From positions 1 through 5,797 of the forward strand of contig JAYVSU010000062.1 of NCBI GenBank assembly GCA_043775055.1: a stretch of DNA of 5,797 bases. The letters run 5' to 3'. Positions 1 through 5,797 of the stretch are shown piece by piece. A program made the position numbers and the translations under genes. Each line of letters begins with the position of its first letter. Position 1 is the first letter of the stretch. The stretch is from Aalborgiella sp043775055 (GTDB lineage Bacteria > Pseudomonadota > Gammaproteobacteria > Burkholderiales > Burkholderiaceae_C). The notes beneath the pieces were generated by a model. It had not been told where the DNA came from. It ran no database searches and worked only from the letters and a program-made list of their open reading frames with translations.

Positions 1-1241
1 GCGCGCCACATCAGCCCCTGCATGACACCGGCAATCCACATCGCTGCAATATAGATGACGATACCGATGGTTGCAGTCCAAAAATGAATCTCGATCGCTT
101 TGACGCTGTACATCTGTTTCTGGCCGAACAAACGTGGAATCAAGTAATACATAGAACCCATGGTGACCAAACCAACCCAACCTAGCGCACCAGAATGCAC
201 GTGGCCGATAGTCCAATCGGTGTAATGAGACAGTGCGTTAACCGTTTTGATCGACATCATCGGGCCTTCAAAAGTCGACATACCGTAGAAAGACAGAGAC
301 ACGATCAGGAAACGAAGAATTGGGTCGTCGCGCAGTTTGTGCCAAGCGCCTGACAAAGTCATGATGCCGTTGATCATGCCACCCCAGCTGGGTGCCAACA
401 AAATCAAAGAGAAGACCATGCCCACAGACTGCGTCCAGTCAGGCAAAGCTGTGTAATGCAGGTGATGCGGGCCCGCCCACATATAGGTAAAAATCAATGC
501 CCAGAAGTGAACAATCGACAAGCGATATGAATACACTGGACGCTCAGCTTGCTTAGGAATGAAGTAATACATCATGCCCAAGAAACCCGCAGTCAAGAAG
601 AAACCCACCGCATTGTGGCCATACCACCACTGAACCATGGCATCCTGAACACCTGCGTAAGCAGAATAAGACTTCATGTAACCAGCTGGGATCGCCGCGC
701 TATTCACCAAGTGCAGCAAAGCCACCGCGATGATAAAAGCGCCAAAAAACCAGTTCGCCACATAAATATGACGAACTTTTCGTGTGCCGATGGTGCCAAA
801 GAACACAATGGCAAATGACACCCAAACCAGCGTGATCAAGATATCTATAGGCCACTCTAATTCGGCATATTCTTTACTTTGGTTATAGCCAAGTGGCAAC
901 GAAATAATTGCCGCCACAATAACCAACTGCCATCCCCAAAAGGTGAAAGCCGCCAATTTATCACCGAAGAGTCGAACTTGACAGGTTCGCTGAGCTACAT
1001 AATAAGCAGAGGCAAACAGCCCACAGCCTCCGAAAGCAAAAATGACAGCGTTTGTATGCAAAGGACGTAATCGGCCATAGGACAGCCATGGAATGCCAAA
1101 ATTGAGTTCCGGCCATGTCAACTGGGCGGCAATAATGACGCCAACCAGCATTCCGACTACACCCCACACCACCGTCATGATGGCAAACTGCCTGACAACT
1201 TTGTCGTTGTAGGTAGTTGCTTGCGTGTTTGGAAATATCAT
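1..1241 (-). CDS. ccoN: cbb3-type cytochrome c oxidase subunit I (CcoN), 3' end beyond the window
   Basis: Catalytic subunit of the cbb3 oxidase, an inner-membrane haem-copper enzyme that reduces O2 to water with high affinity and pumps protons. I translated 413 residues from ATG at 1241 without a stop; the family is about 475-480 long, so only the C-terminal part is missing. Haem-copper ligands are in place: H62 (LHTNAVIFAFGG, low-spin haem b), H209 (WWYGHNAVGFF, CuB), H259/H260 (WAGPHHLHYTALPDW, CuB), and H347/H349 (TIGHVHSGALGW, haem b3 and haem b). Y253 lies 44 residues after H209, the spacing of the cross-linked His-Tyr pair known in cbb3 oxidases. TFEGPM carries the conserved Glu, E325. 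The protein is strongly hydrophobic with many membrane helices. The start is supported by an upstream GAGGTG (1245-1250). Genes for the other subunits (ccoO, Q, P) would be expected to the left. Identification is near certain. Confidence 0.97.
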   Translation of the reverse strand, partial: MIFPNTQATTYNDKVVRQFAIMTVVWGVVGMLVGVIIAAQLTWPELNFGIPWLSYGRLRPLHTNAVIFAFGGCGLFASAYYVAQRTCQVRLFGDKLAAFTFWGWQLVIVAAIISLPLGYNQSKEYAELEWPIDILITLVWVSFAIVFFGTIGTRKVRHIYVANWFFGAFIIAVALLHLVNSAAIPAGYMKSYSAYAGVQDAMVQWWYGHNAVGFFLTAGFLGMMYYFIPKQAERPVYSYRLSIVHFWALIFTYMWAGPHHLHYTALPDWTQSVGMVFSLILLAPSWGGMINGIMTLSGAWHKLRDDPILRFLIVSLSFYGMSTFEGPMMSIKTVNALSHYTDWTIGHVHSGALGWVGLVTMGSMYYLIPRLFGQKQMYSVKAIEIHFWTATIGIVIYIAAMWIAGVMQGLMWR

Positions 1242-1244
1242 TTT

Positions 1245-1250
1245 CACCTC
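1245..1250 (-). promoter_or_regulatory. ribosome binding site of ccoN
   Basis: On the minus strand AAGAGGTGAAA precedes the ATG at 1241. The AGAGG/GAGGTG core matches the anti-Shine-Dalgarno sequence at a short but acceptable distance and fixes the ccoN start. No other in-frame start with a comparable site was seen. Confidence 0.7.
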
Positions 1251-1271
1251 TTATCAGTTGCTCAGTTTATT

Positions 1272-1320
1272 TGTAACAATTTTCCTATGGGAAATGCGTT
1301 TACCGTTTGACGTAAATCAA
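1272..1320 (-). promoter_or_regulatory. FNR/ANR-type class II promoter of ccoN
   Basis: TTGACgtaaATCAA at 1307-1320 matches 9 of 10 conserved bases of the FNR/ANR consensus TTGAT-N4-ATCAA; on the ccoN strand it reads TTGAT-N4-GTCAA. Its centre is 1313.5. A class II site centred at -41.5 predicts transcription start near 1272 and a -10 box at 1284-1279, where the minus strand reads GAAAAT (4 of 6 matches to TATAAT). This leaves about a 30-nt leader before the ccoN ATG. cbb3 operons are known to be induced by FNR-family regulators at low oxygen. The site and spacing are read from sequence; binding and the start point are inferred. Confidence 0.75.
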
Positions 1321-1339
1321 ACCCTCAAGAGAATTCTTA

Positions 1340-1474
1340 TCATTCCTTAAGAATTCTTTCACCCTCAGCCTCAATATCATCAAATTGACCGCGATTGATG
1401 GCCCACCAGAGACCTCCGAGGATAAAAAACACCAAAATGACTGACAGAGGTATCAGCAAATACAAGATGTCCAT
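1340..1474 (-). CDS. ccoS: cbb3-type oxidase assembly protein CcoS
   Basis: Small single-pass membrane protein of 44 residues. It starts MDILYLLIPLSVILV, continues through one hydrophobic helix (about residues 4-25) into the GLWWAINRGQFDD segment typical of CcoS, and ends in a short acidic tail. CcoS is known to be needed for cofactor insertion into, or maturation of, the cbb3 oxidase. The family is usually 40-70 residues, so this is full length. The ATG at 1474 overlaps the ccoI stop codon by one base (TAATG), which indicates translational coupling, and a GGAG lies just upstream within the last ccoI codons. ccoN follows after 97 bp with its own promoter. Its size, sequence and position between ccoI and ccoN agree. 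Confidence 0.93.
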   Translation of the reverse strand: MDILYLLIPLSVILVFFILGGLWWAINRGQFDDIEAEGERILKE

Positions 1475-3879
1475 TACATTTTCTCCATTGATGTCTCATT
1501 GTTGGACAACCTCAAAGCATTGAGCACTACCACCAGCGAGCTGATGGCCATTCCGAGACCTGCCAGCCATGCCGGAAGCCAACCAACTACGGCCAAAGGC
1601 ACACAGACCGCGTTGTAAATAGCAGCCCACCAAAGATTTTGCCGAACAACCCGTAAAGTTCGGCGCGCCAAAAGCAATGCATTTGCCACTGAGTTTAGTT
1701 GGCTGCCAAGCACTACAAAATCTGCCTGTGCTTGAGCCAAAGGCACTGCTTGTCCAAAAGCAAACGACACATGCGCACCCGCCAAAATGGGTCCGTCATT
1801 CAGACCATCCCCGACAACAGCCACTTTGTGACCTAATCGTTGTGAGTCGTGTAAGAAATCCAACTTTGCCTGCGGTGTGCAGGCTCCTTGAAACTTGTCA
1901 ATACCGACCTGAGAAGCAACCCGTTCAGCAGAATTCAAACTGTCACCCGACAATAAATGAACAGAAATTCCCTCGCGCTGCAGCGCTAAAACCGTGCTGC
2001 GAGCATCAGAACGGACATCTTCAAAAAACTCAAAAGTAGCAAGCCAACCGTGCTCATCGCTTAAATAGGCTTGTACATCACTCGATTCGGCGCTCTTCAC
2101 ACCGCAAAAGTGGGCTGATCCAAGACGCATTTGCATTGGCGCCTCGCTCACCCCGCTTAAATTTTGATCGCACCAAACGCGCCCCGAGACGCCTGCGCCA
2201 GCAATTTCCGCAACACCCTCCACGCGACATTTTGAAAACTCTGTGGAGAAACCCACTGCAGAAACCAAAGCCTTCGATACCGGATGAAGTGAATACTGCG
2301 CCAAAGATGCAGCTATAGCAAGTGCCTGCGTAGCTGAAGCACCCTTTCTGGTCTTGGTTACGGCTAGCACCATGGCATCTCGCGTTAAAGTTCCCGTTTT
2401 GTCAAACATCACCGTATCTACGGAAGCCAGCATTTCGAGGGCCTCTAATCGGCGCACCAGAACCCCTTTGCGTGCTAACGTGCCTGCTGCAGCTAACATC
2501 GCCGCTGGTGTTGCAAGCGAAAGCGCACACGGACAGGTCACCACCAAAACGGCGACGGCAACCATGAGCGCGTGTCCGGGGTCTTTCGCCCACCAAAAGG
2601 CGCACGATATTCCTGCAGCCAGCAGAACACCCATTAAAAATGGCTTGGCGACTCGGTCTGCCAGCCGAGCTAGGGGTGGTTTGGTCGTTGAAGCACTCTC
2701 CATCAGCGACACTATTTGGGCAAAACGAGTTGCTTCACCCGTTCTTTCAACCCGCACCTGAACAACAGTTGATAGGTTATGGCTTCCAGCAATCACATTA
2801 CCGTTAACGCCGCGCGACACAGGCTTCGACTCGCCGGTCAAAAGCGACTCATCAACCATCGTTTCGCCCTCTTGCACAACACCATCTGCAGGGAAGGTTT
2901 CACCAGGCAAAATACGAATCACATCACCCGCCAGTAAGCGCCTAACTGACACACGCTCATAACTGCCGTCTCTAGACAAACGAGCTACGCTGTCCGGCAA
3001 ACGATTCATCAGCGCTTCCAAGGACCCTGCCGTACGATTTCGTAAACGGAGTTCTAACCAGCGCCCTGCTAGTAGAAAGAAAACAAACATCGTCAGCGAG
3101 TCAAAATACACCTCTCGACCAAAGTTTCCTTGCGGGTCAAACGTCCCCGCCGTGCTAACAGCAAACGCAATCAACATCCCCAAAGCTACAGGCAAGTCCA
3201 TACTGATGCGACGCTGCAGCACATCGCGCATCGCACTGCTAAAGAAAGGACCGCATGAAAAAAAAATAACGGGCAATGTCAAAACCCACGATGCCCAGCG
3301 CAATAATTGCTCCATTTCGGCAGTTAGATCACCAGGCGCCGCCACATAAGCAGGATATGCATACATCATGACCTGCATCATGCACAGCCCAGCCACCGCC
3401 AGTCGCCACAGCGCTTTACGAGATTCACTCTTACGGCGTTCTCGCGCAAAAGCATCGTTAGCGGGCACCGCCCTATAGCCGGCAGTTTGAATAGCCGCCA
3501 TCCAACCAGAAGGCTGAACCTGCGCTGAAGACCAAACAACGCGAGCCCTGTGACTACCCGCGCCCACACTTGCCTGAATAACGCCAGGCACGCTCAACAA
3601 AGCTTGTTCAATCGTCAGTGCGCAAGCTGCACAATGCATACCTTCAATTTGTAAATTCGACTCCCAACAGTCTGCCCTGTGAGTATCTAGGCGGCTGAAG
3701 GCAGACCATTCCTGGGGGTCATCTAATACTGACAACTCATTTAACCCAACGTCATCGGGTTTGAGCGGTGAATTGTTTAGCGCGCTGAGCAAATTACCAT
3801 TAGTCACTGATAAATGAGGAAAACTAACTATTGGCATAGCTCGTAGGTTACCTGATGGCATACGACGTTTGCTTGACAA
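1474..3879 (-). CDS. ccoI: copper-translocating P1B-type ATPase CcoI (FixI), cbb3 oxidase biogenesis
   Basis: Inner-membrane P1B ATPase that exports copper for the CuB site of the cbb3 oxidase. In the 801-residue reading: an N-terminal HMA domain with metal-binding GMHCAAC (C83, C86); membrane helices about 157-176, 195-213, 227-246 and 258-274; actuator TGES (348-351); transmembrane CPC (449-451) in the metal path; phosphorylation motif DKTGT (D493); HP of the nucleotide domain (H532-P533); hinge GDGLNDGP (690-697); two C-terminal helices about 745-788. All catalytic motifs are intact and the length is normal for CcoI. The 5' end is uncertain: codon 1 here is TTG inside an FNR-type box, with AGG eight bases upstream. 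In-frame ATGs at 3861 and 3837 would give 795 or 787 residues, and neither has a convincing ribosome site. The gene overlaps ccoS by one base. Generic copper exporters (CopA) share the motifs, but the neighbours favour CcoI. Confidence 0.95.
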   Translation of the reverse strand: MSSKRRMPSGNLRAMPIVSFPHLSVTNGNLLSALNNSPLKPDDVGLNELSVLDDPQEWSAFSRLDTHRADCWESNLQIEGMHCAACALTIEQALLSVPGVIQASVGAGSHRARVVWSSAQVQPSGWMAAIQTAGYRAVPANDAFARERRKSESRKALWRLAVAGLCMMQVMMYAYPAYVAAPGDLTAEMEQLLRWASWVLTLPVIFFSCGPFFSSAMRDVLQRRISMDLPVALGMLIAFAVSTAGTFDPQGNFGREVYFDSLTMFVFFLLAGRWLELRLRNRTAGSLEALMNRLPDSVARLSRDGSYERVSVRRLLAGDVIRILPGETFPADGVVQEGETMVDESLLTGESKPVSRGVNGNVIAGSHNLSTVVQVRVERTGEATRFAQIVSLMESASTTKPPLARLADRVAKPFLMGVLLAAGISCAFWWAKDPGHALMVAVAVLVVTCPCALSLATPAAMLAAAGTLARKGVLVRRLEALEMLASVDTVMFDKTGTLTRDAMVLAVTKTRKGASATQALAIAASLAQYSLHPVSKALVSAVGFSTEFSKCRVEGVAEIAGAGVSGRVWCDQNLSGVSEAPMQMRLGSAHFCGVKSAESSDVQAYLSDEHGWLATFEFFEDVRSDARSTVLALQREGISVHLLSGDSLNSAERVASQVGIDKFQGACTPQAKLDFLHDSQRLGHKVAVVGDGLNDGPILAGAHVSFAFGQAVPLAQAQADFVVLGSQLNSVANALLLARRTLRVVRQNLWWAAIYNAVCVPLAVVGWLPAWLAGLGMAISSLVVVLNALRLSNNETSMEKM

Positions 3880-3886
3880 AGATCAA
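3873..3886. promoter_or_regulatory. FNR/ANR-type box between ccoI and usp
   Basis: TTGACaaagATCAA matches 9 of 10 conserved bases of TTGAT-N4-ATCAA, with the same single deviation as the ccoN site when both are read on the plus strand. Its centre is 3879.5. A class II promoter towards usp would start transcription near 3921, 20 nt before the usp ATG. -10 candidates are TGTAAT (3906-3911, 5 of 6 matches but about 3 bp too close) and CTTAAT (3912-3917, 4 of 6). ANR control of universal stress protein genes is known in Pseudomonas. Towards ccoI the same geometry gives a start near 3838, with a weak -10 (TAACCT). The box also contains TTGACA (3873-3878), which could serve as an ordinary -35. The site is seen; which gene it controls is inferred. 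Confidence 0.65.
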
Positions 3887-3929
3887 GCCTGCGCCGTACA
3901 GCAAGTGTAATCTTAATGTTTTGAACATC

Positions 3930-3934
3930 AGGAG
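3930..3934 (+). promoter_or_regulatory. ribosome binding site of usp
   Basis: AGGAG followed by six bases and then ATG at 3941. This is a strong site at near-ideal spacing and fixes the usp start. Confidence 0.8.
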
Positions 3935-3940
3935 TAACGT

Positions 3941-4384
3941 ATGTACCAAAGAATTCTTGTAGCCACAGATGGCTCCACTTTATCAAAAAAGGCAGTTAAC
4001 AGCGCGATCGCTTTAGCGGCTCTTTCAGGTGCGGAATTGGTTGCCTTGAAAGTTGTTCCACGCTATCCACAAAGCTACTTTGAAGGTGGATTGACAGTTC
4101 AAGCCACTGAAATCAACCGAGTTGAGAAGCAATGGGTCGAGCACGGTCAGGCTATTGTTGATGCCGTTCAAAAGACAGCCGAGAGCAAAGGCGTTAAGAC
4201 GAAGGCTATCACGGTTAAATCGGATCTTGTTTCAGATGCGGTCATTGCAACTGCCAAAAAACACAAATGCGACTTGATCGTGATGGCGTCTCATGGCCGT
4301 CGTGGCATCAAGCGCATCTTACTGGGCAGTGAAACGCAGCAAGTATTGACGCATACACATATCCCCGTGCTGGTGTTACGCTAA
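3941..4384 (+). CDS. universal stress protein, UspA family
   Basis: Single-domain, soluble, cytoplasmic universal stress protein of 147 residues, the usual length. It opens with the family signature MYQRILVATDGS (strand 1 and the Asp-Gly-Ser nucleotide loop). It carries the C-terminal nucleotide-binding stretch MASHGRRGIKRILLGS (residues 115-130), matching G-x2-G-x9-G-S/T except that the first Gly is Ala (A116); it ends in the hydrophobic strand IPVLVLR. Such proteins are usually homodimers that bind ATP and help cells survive stress or energy limitation; the exact role here cannot be read from sequence. It is transcribed divergently from ccoI, with an FNR-type box 54 bp upstream and a strong ribosome site, so induction at low oxygen is likely. 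No rho-independent terminator is visible after the stop. The tRNA remnant begins 12 bp downstream on the other strand. Confidence 0.95.
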   Translation: MYQRILVATDGSTLSKKAVNSAIALAALSGAELVALKVVPRYPQSYFEGGLTVQATEINRVEKQWVEHGQAIVDAVQKTAESKGVKTKAITVKSDLVSDAVIATAKKHKCDLIVMASHGRRGIKRILLGSETQQVLTHTHIPVLVLR

Positions 4385-4396
4385 TCTATTGATTTC

Positions 4397-4443
4397 TGGT
4401 CAGTCCGGAGGGGATCGAACCCACGACCCTCAGCTTAGAAGGC
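4397..4443 (-). tRNA. 3' remnant of tRNA-Arg(TCT), likely attachment site of an integrated element
   Basis: Read on the minus strand from 4443: GC (last two bases of the 5' anticodon stem), loop CTTCTAA with anticodon TCT, stem GCTGA, variable region GGGTC, T stem GTGGG, T loop TTCGATC, CCCTC, acceptor strand CGGACTG, discriminator A, encoded CCA. Every segment has standard tRNA length. The 5' half is absent: the bases beyond 4443 contain no D arm and no partner (CAGTCCG) for the acceptor strand, and pairing of the anticodon stem fails after two base pairs. The T stem has one T-T mismatch. This pattern, next to an integrase gene, is the classic footprint of insertion into a tRNA gene, with recombination around the anticodon arm. 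It is not a functional tRNA. Confidence 0.85.
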
Positions 4444-4466
4444 GAAAGTAAAGCATCTATAACCTA

Positions 4467-4480
4467 TTGTTTATAAACAA
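4467..4480. repeat. perfect 14-bp palindrome upstream of the integrase gene
   Basis: TTGTTTATAAACAA is identical to its own reverse complement and lies between the tRNA remnant and the integrase gene. It could be an operator, a recombinase or excisionase binding site, or an arm of the attachment region. TTGTTT could also act as a poor -35 for the -10 at 4488, though only 15 bp away. The palindrome is seen; its role is inferred. Confidence 0.6.
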
Positions 4481-4487
4481 CTTAAAG

Positions 4488-4493
4488 TATGAT
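4488..4493 (+). promoter_or_regulatory. candidate -10 box of the integrase promoter
   Basis: TATGAT matches TATAAT at 5 of 6 positions. It would start transcription near 4500, giving a leader of about 38 nt before the integrase ATG. There is no good -35 at 17 bp; the nearest is TTGTTT at 15 bp, inside the palindrome. An activator-dependent or weak promoter is possible. Confidence 0.4.
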
Positions 4494-4504
4494 GTAAGTG
4501 TTAT

Positions 4505-4523
4505 TGTCACACATATGTCACAC
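4505..4523. repeat. TGTCACA direct repeat in the integrase leader
   Basis: TGTCACA (4505-4511) is repeated after CATA as TGTCACAC (4516-4523), an 11-bp period of about one helical turn, so both copies face the same side of the DNA. Short direct repeats beside a tRNA attachment site resemble arm-type sites bound by the N-terminal domain of tyrosine integrases. They could also be an operator for autorepression, since they fall after the predicted transcription start. The role is inferred. Confidence 0.5.
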
Positions 4524-4537
4524 TGAGGGTTAAAAAC

Positions 4538-5650
4538 ATGGCGGTTATTCGAAACCGTGGCGAGCTGCAATGGCAGGCCATAGTGCGTAAAAAAGGTTTT
4601 CCGGATCTCGTAAAGACGTTTTTGTATCAAAAAGACGCTGAGCGCTGGGCCAAACAAGCCGAGTTGATGATTGAACGTGGTGAAATCGATCAACTCGATC
4701 GCACCACCCAACGAACCATTTTCTCTGAAGTCATAGTTGAGTACAAAAAAGTTCACCTCCCTACCCTTGCACGCGGAGGAATATCGCAGCTCTCCATTCT
4801 GGCCAGAATTGAAAACAAGTTTGGCGAGCTCTTTTTAGCAAATTTGCGTGCGCCGGCGATTAACGCCTGGCTGAGGGATCTAGAACTTGAAGAGCTAAGC
4901 AACCAAACCATTGTTCATCACATCAATTGCCTTTCAGGCGTTGTGGATTTTGGTAGGCGACATATGTCAGTCCATTTGGCTGATAACCCTGTAAAACTCG
5001 TCAAAAGGCCCAAACTCGGAAAATCACGCGATCGCCGAATCAGTCCAATTGAACTGATATGGCTCTTTAAAGCTGCTGATACTGGGCTAAATCATGGCTT
5101 GCGGGAAATCATTACGCTGGCTATCGAAACCAGTATGCGACTTAGCGAGCTACTTGAACTTCAATGGGAACGAATCGACTTAAAAAAGTGCACCGCATTT
5201 CTAAGTGATACCAAAAATGGTGAAACCCGTAACGTAGCTCTATCCAAACTGGCAGTGAAGACGCTTAAAACGATGTCGAGCATCATGAAAATCAAAACTG
5301 ATCCCTCGACCTCAGCCTCGCCTAAAGCTACAGCTGTGATAACCAAAACAAAAAGCAACAAAGTTTTTCATTGGAAACAGTCAGATAGCTTTCAAAAAAC
5401 CTGGAAGCGGTGTATCGAACGAGCTCAAATTGAATATTACAGGGACTGCATTGAACGACAAGCTAAACCAGTAGCTGAATTTCTAGAAGATTTTAGATTT
5501 CACGATCTGAGGCATGAGGCTACATCCCGTCTGTTTGAAAAGGGGTTGAACCCATTCGAGGTTGCCAGCATGACTGGTCATAAGTCGATGCAAATGCTCA
5601 AACGTTATACCCATGACGAAGCTGAGAAGTTAGCTCTGAAACTGGGTTAA
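4538..5650 (+). CDS. tyrosine recombinase, phage-type site-specific integrase
   Basis: Complete 370-residue tyrosine recombinase that would cut and rejoin DNA between the element and its attachment site through a 3'-phosphotyrosine. The basic N-terminal part (about 1-55) resembles an arm-binding domain, 60-155 the helical core-binding domain, and 165-370 the catalytic domain. Catalytic residues are all present: R201 (SMRLSELLELQW), K226 (SDTKNGETRNV), H322 and R325 (FRFHDLRHEATSR), H348 (MTGHKSMQ) and nucleophile Y357 (LKRYTH). R201 to H322 spans 121 residues and includes a Ser/Thr/Lys-rich stretch (about 251-275) and a charged helix (about 300-319). The start is supported by GAGGG (4525-4529) eight bases before ATG. 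The gene is more AT-rich in places than ccoI, as expected of acquired DNA. It sits 94 bp from the tRNA-Arg remnant and points away from it. It looks active; the element type cannot be told from this window. Confidence 0.95.
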   Translation: MAVIRNRGELQWQAIVRKKGFPDLVKTFLYQKDAERWAKQAELMIERGEIDQLDRTTQRTIFSEVIVEYKKVHLPTLARGGISQLSILARIENKFGELFLANLRAPAINAWLRDLELEELSNQTIVHHINCLSGVVDFGRRHMSVHLADNPVKLVKRPKLGKSRDRRISPIELIWLFKAADTGLNHGLREIITLAIETSMRLSELLELQWERIDLKKCTAFLSDTKNGETRNVALSKLAVKTLKTMSSIMKIKTDPSTSASPKATAVITKTKSNKVFHWKQSDSFQKTWKRCIERAQIEYYRDCIERQAKPVAEFLEDFRFHDLRHEATSRLFEKGLNPFEVASMTGHKSMQMLKRYTHDEAEKLALKLG

Positions 5651-5669
5651 TAAACACTCCCATTCGAAA

Positions 5670-5692
5670 GCAAGCATTTTCCGTACGCTTGC
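5670..5692 (+). repeat. short inverted repeat after the integrase gene
   Basis: GCAAGC and GCTTGC form a 6-bp stem around an 11-base loop, 19 bp after the integrase stop. No T run follows, so it is a poor rho-independent terminator; it may be a weak transcript end or chance. Confidence 0.3.
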
Positions 5693-5749
5693 ATTGATAC
5701 TTGAATTCAACTACGAAGTGCGCGAAACAGTAGCTTAAGAGAGGCACAG

Positions 5750-5797
5750 ATGTGTAAACATAAGAGCCTCCTTGAACTACCAATTCTGAGAAGCACG
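5750..5797 (+). CDS. possible start of a further gene of the element, cut by the window edge
   Basis: ATG at 5750 follows GAGAGG at a five-base distance, and the frame is open for 16 codons to the edge (MCKHKSLLELPILRST). The same strand as the integrase and the good ribosome site make a real gene plausible. Sixteen residues are too few to recognise a family, so no function is offered. The 99 bp between the integrase stop and this ATG hold only the short hairpin and a 10-bp palindrome, TTGAATTCAA (5701-5710). Confidence 0.35.
   Translation, partial: MCKHKSLLELPILRST

Noticed and set aside
549..1167. Open frames on both strands within the ccoN region
   Set aside because: They lie over a continuous minus-strand ccoN frame with all haem-copper ligands, and their translations show no coherent protein features.
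1331..1358. GAATTCTT repeated 20 bp apart after ccoS, and again near 3952 in usp
   Set aside because: The copies at 1351 and near 3952 are coding sequence for Arg-Ile-Leu stretches, and the motif is short. Chance is the simplest explanation.
1677..3569. Several plus- and minus-strand frames inside ccoI
   Set aside because: They overlap a full-length P-type ATPase with intact motifs, and their composition looks like out-of-frame reading.
4384..4397. Terminator for usp
   Set aside because: No stem-loop with a T run is present between the stop and the tRNA remnant.
4457..4756. 99-residue minus-strand frame across the integrase start
   Set aside because: It overlaps the integrase 5' end and its control region, has no ribosome site I can support, and is better explained as a shadow.
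5694..5722. TTGATA as a -35 for a promoter after the integrase
   Set aside because: No acceptable -10 box at 16-18 bp spacing.
5740..5770. GAGGC...GCCTC inverted repeat around the possible start codon at 5750
   Set aside because: A five-base stem with a 20-base loop is too weak to claim a regulatory hairpin.
5598..5783. 61-residue minus-strand frame after the integrase
   Set aside because: It overlaps the integrase C-terminus and antiparallels the better-supported ATG at 5750. No recognisable features.

Overview
The window looks like the chromosome of a betaproteobacterium, probably order Burkholderiales and possibly Comamonadaceae. This is inferred from gene order (ccoI-ccoS-ccoN on one strand, usp divergent) and from the character of the CcoI, CcoN and universal stress proteins; no database search was possible. 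Base composition is moderate. It was sampled by eye in a few lines, not computed over the window.

Bases 1-3879, minus strand: genes for a cbb3-type (high-affinity, microaerobic) cytochrome c oxidase. In transcription order they are ccoI (copper-exporting P-type ATPase that supplies the oxidase), ccoS (44-residue assembly factor, joined to ccoI through a TAATG stop/start overlap) and, after a 97-bp regulatory gap, ccoN (catalytic subunit). ccoN runs off the left edge with 413 residues visible. The gap before ccoN holds an FNR/ANR-type site, TTGAC-N4-ATCAA, correctly placed for a class II promoter.

Bases 3880-4384, plus strand: a single-domain universal stress protein gene transcribed away from ccoI. 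Between the two genes, overlapping the longest possible ccoI 5' end, lies a second site of the same form, TTGAC-N4-ATCAA. The simplest reading is that the oxidase genes and usp are switched on together when oxygen falls.

Bases 4397-5797: the boundary of an integrated element. Directly downstream of usp, on the minus strand, are the last 47 nt of a tRNA-Arg(TCT) gene (half of the anticodon arm through the encoded CCA) with no 5' half. Next come about 95 bp holding a perfect 14-bp palindrome, a candidate -10 box and a TGTCACA direct repeat, then a complete 370-residue tyrosine recombinase with all catalytic residues. The recombinase points away from usp into the right-hand flank. After it are a short hairpin and the possible start of a next gene with a good ribosome binding site, cut by the window edge. 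The most parsimonious model is an integrative element inserted in the tRNA-Arg gene, with its cargo and the reconstituted tRNA lying to the right, outside the window. No undescribed system is visible inside the window. The most interesting part is this element end and whatever it carries.
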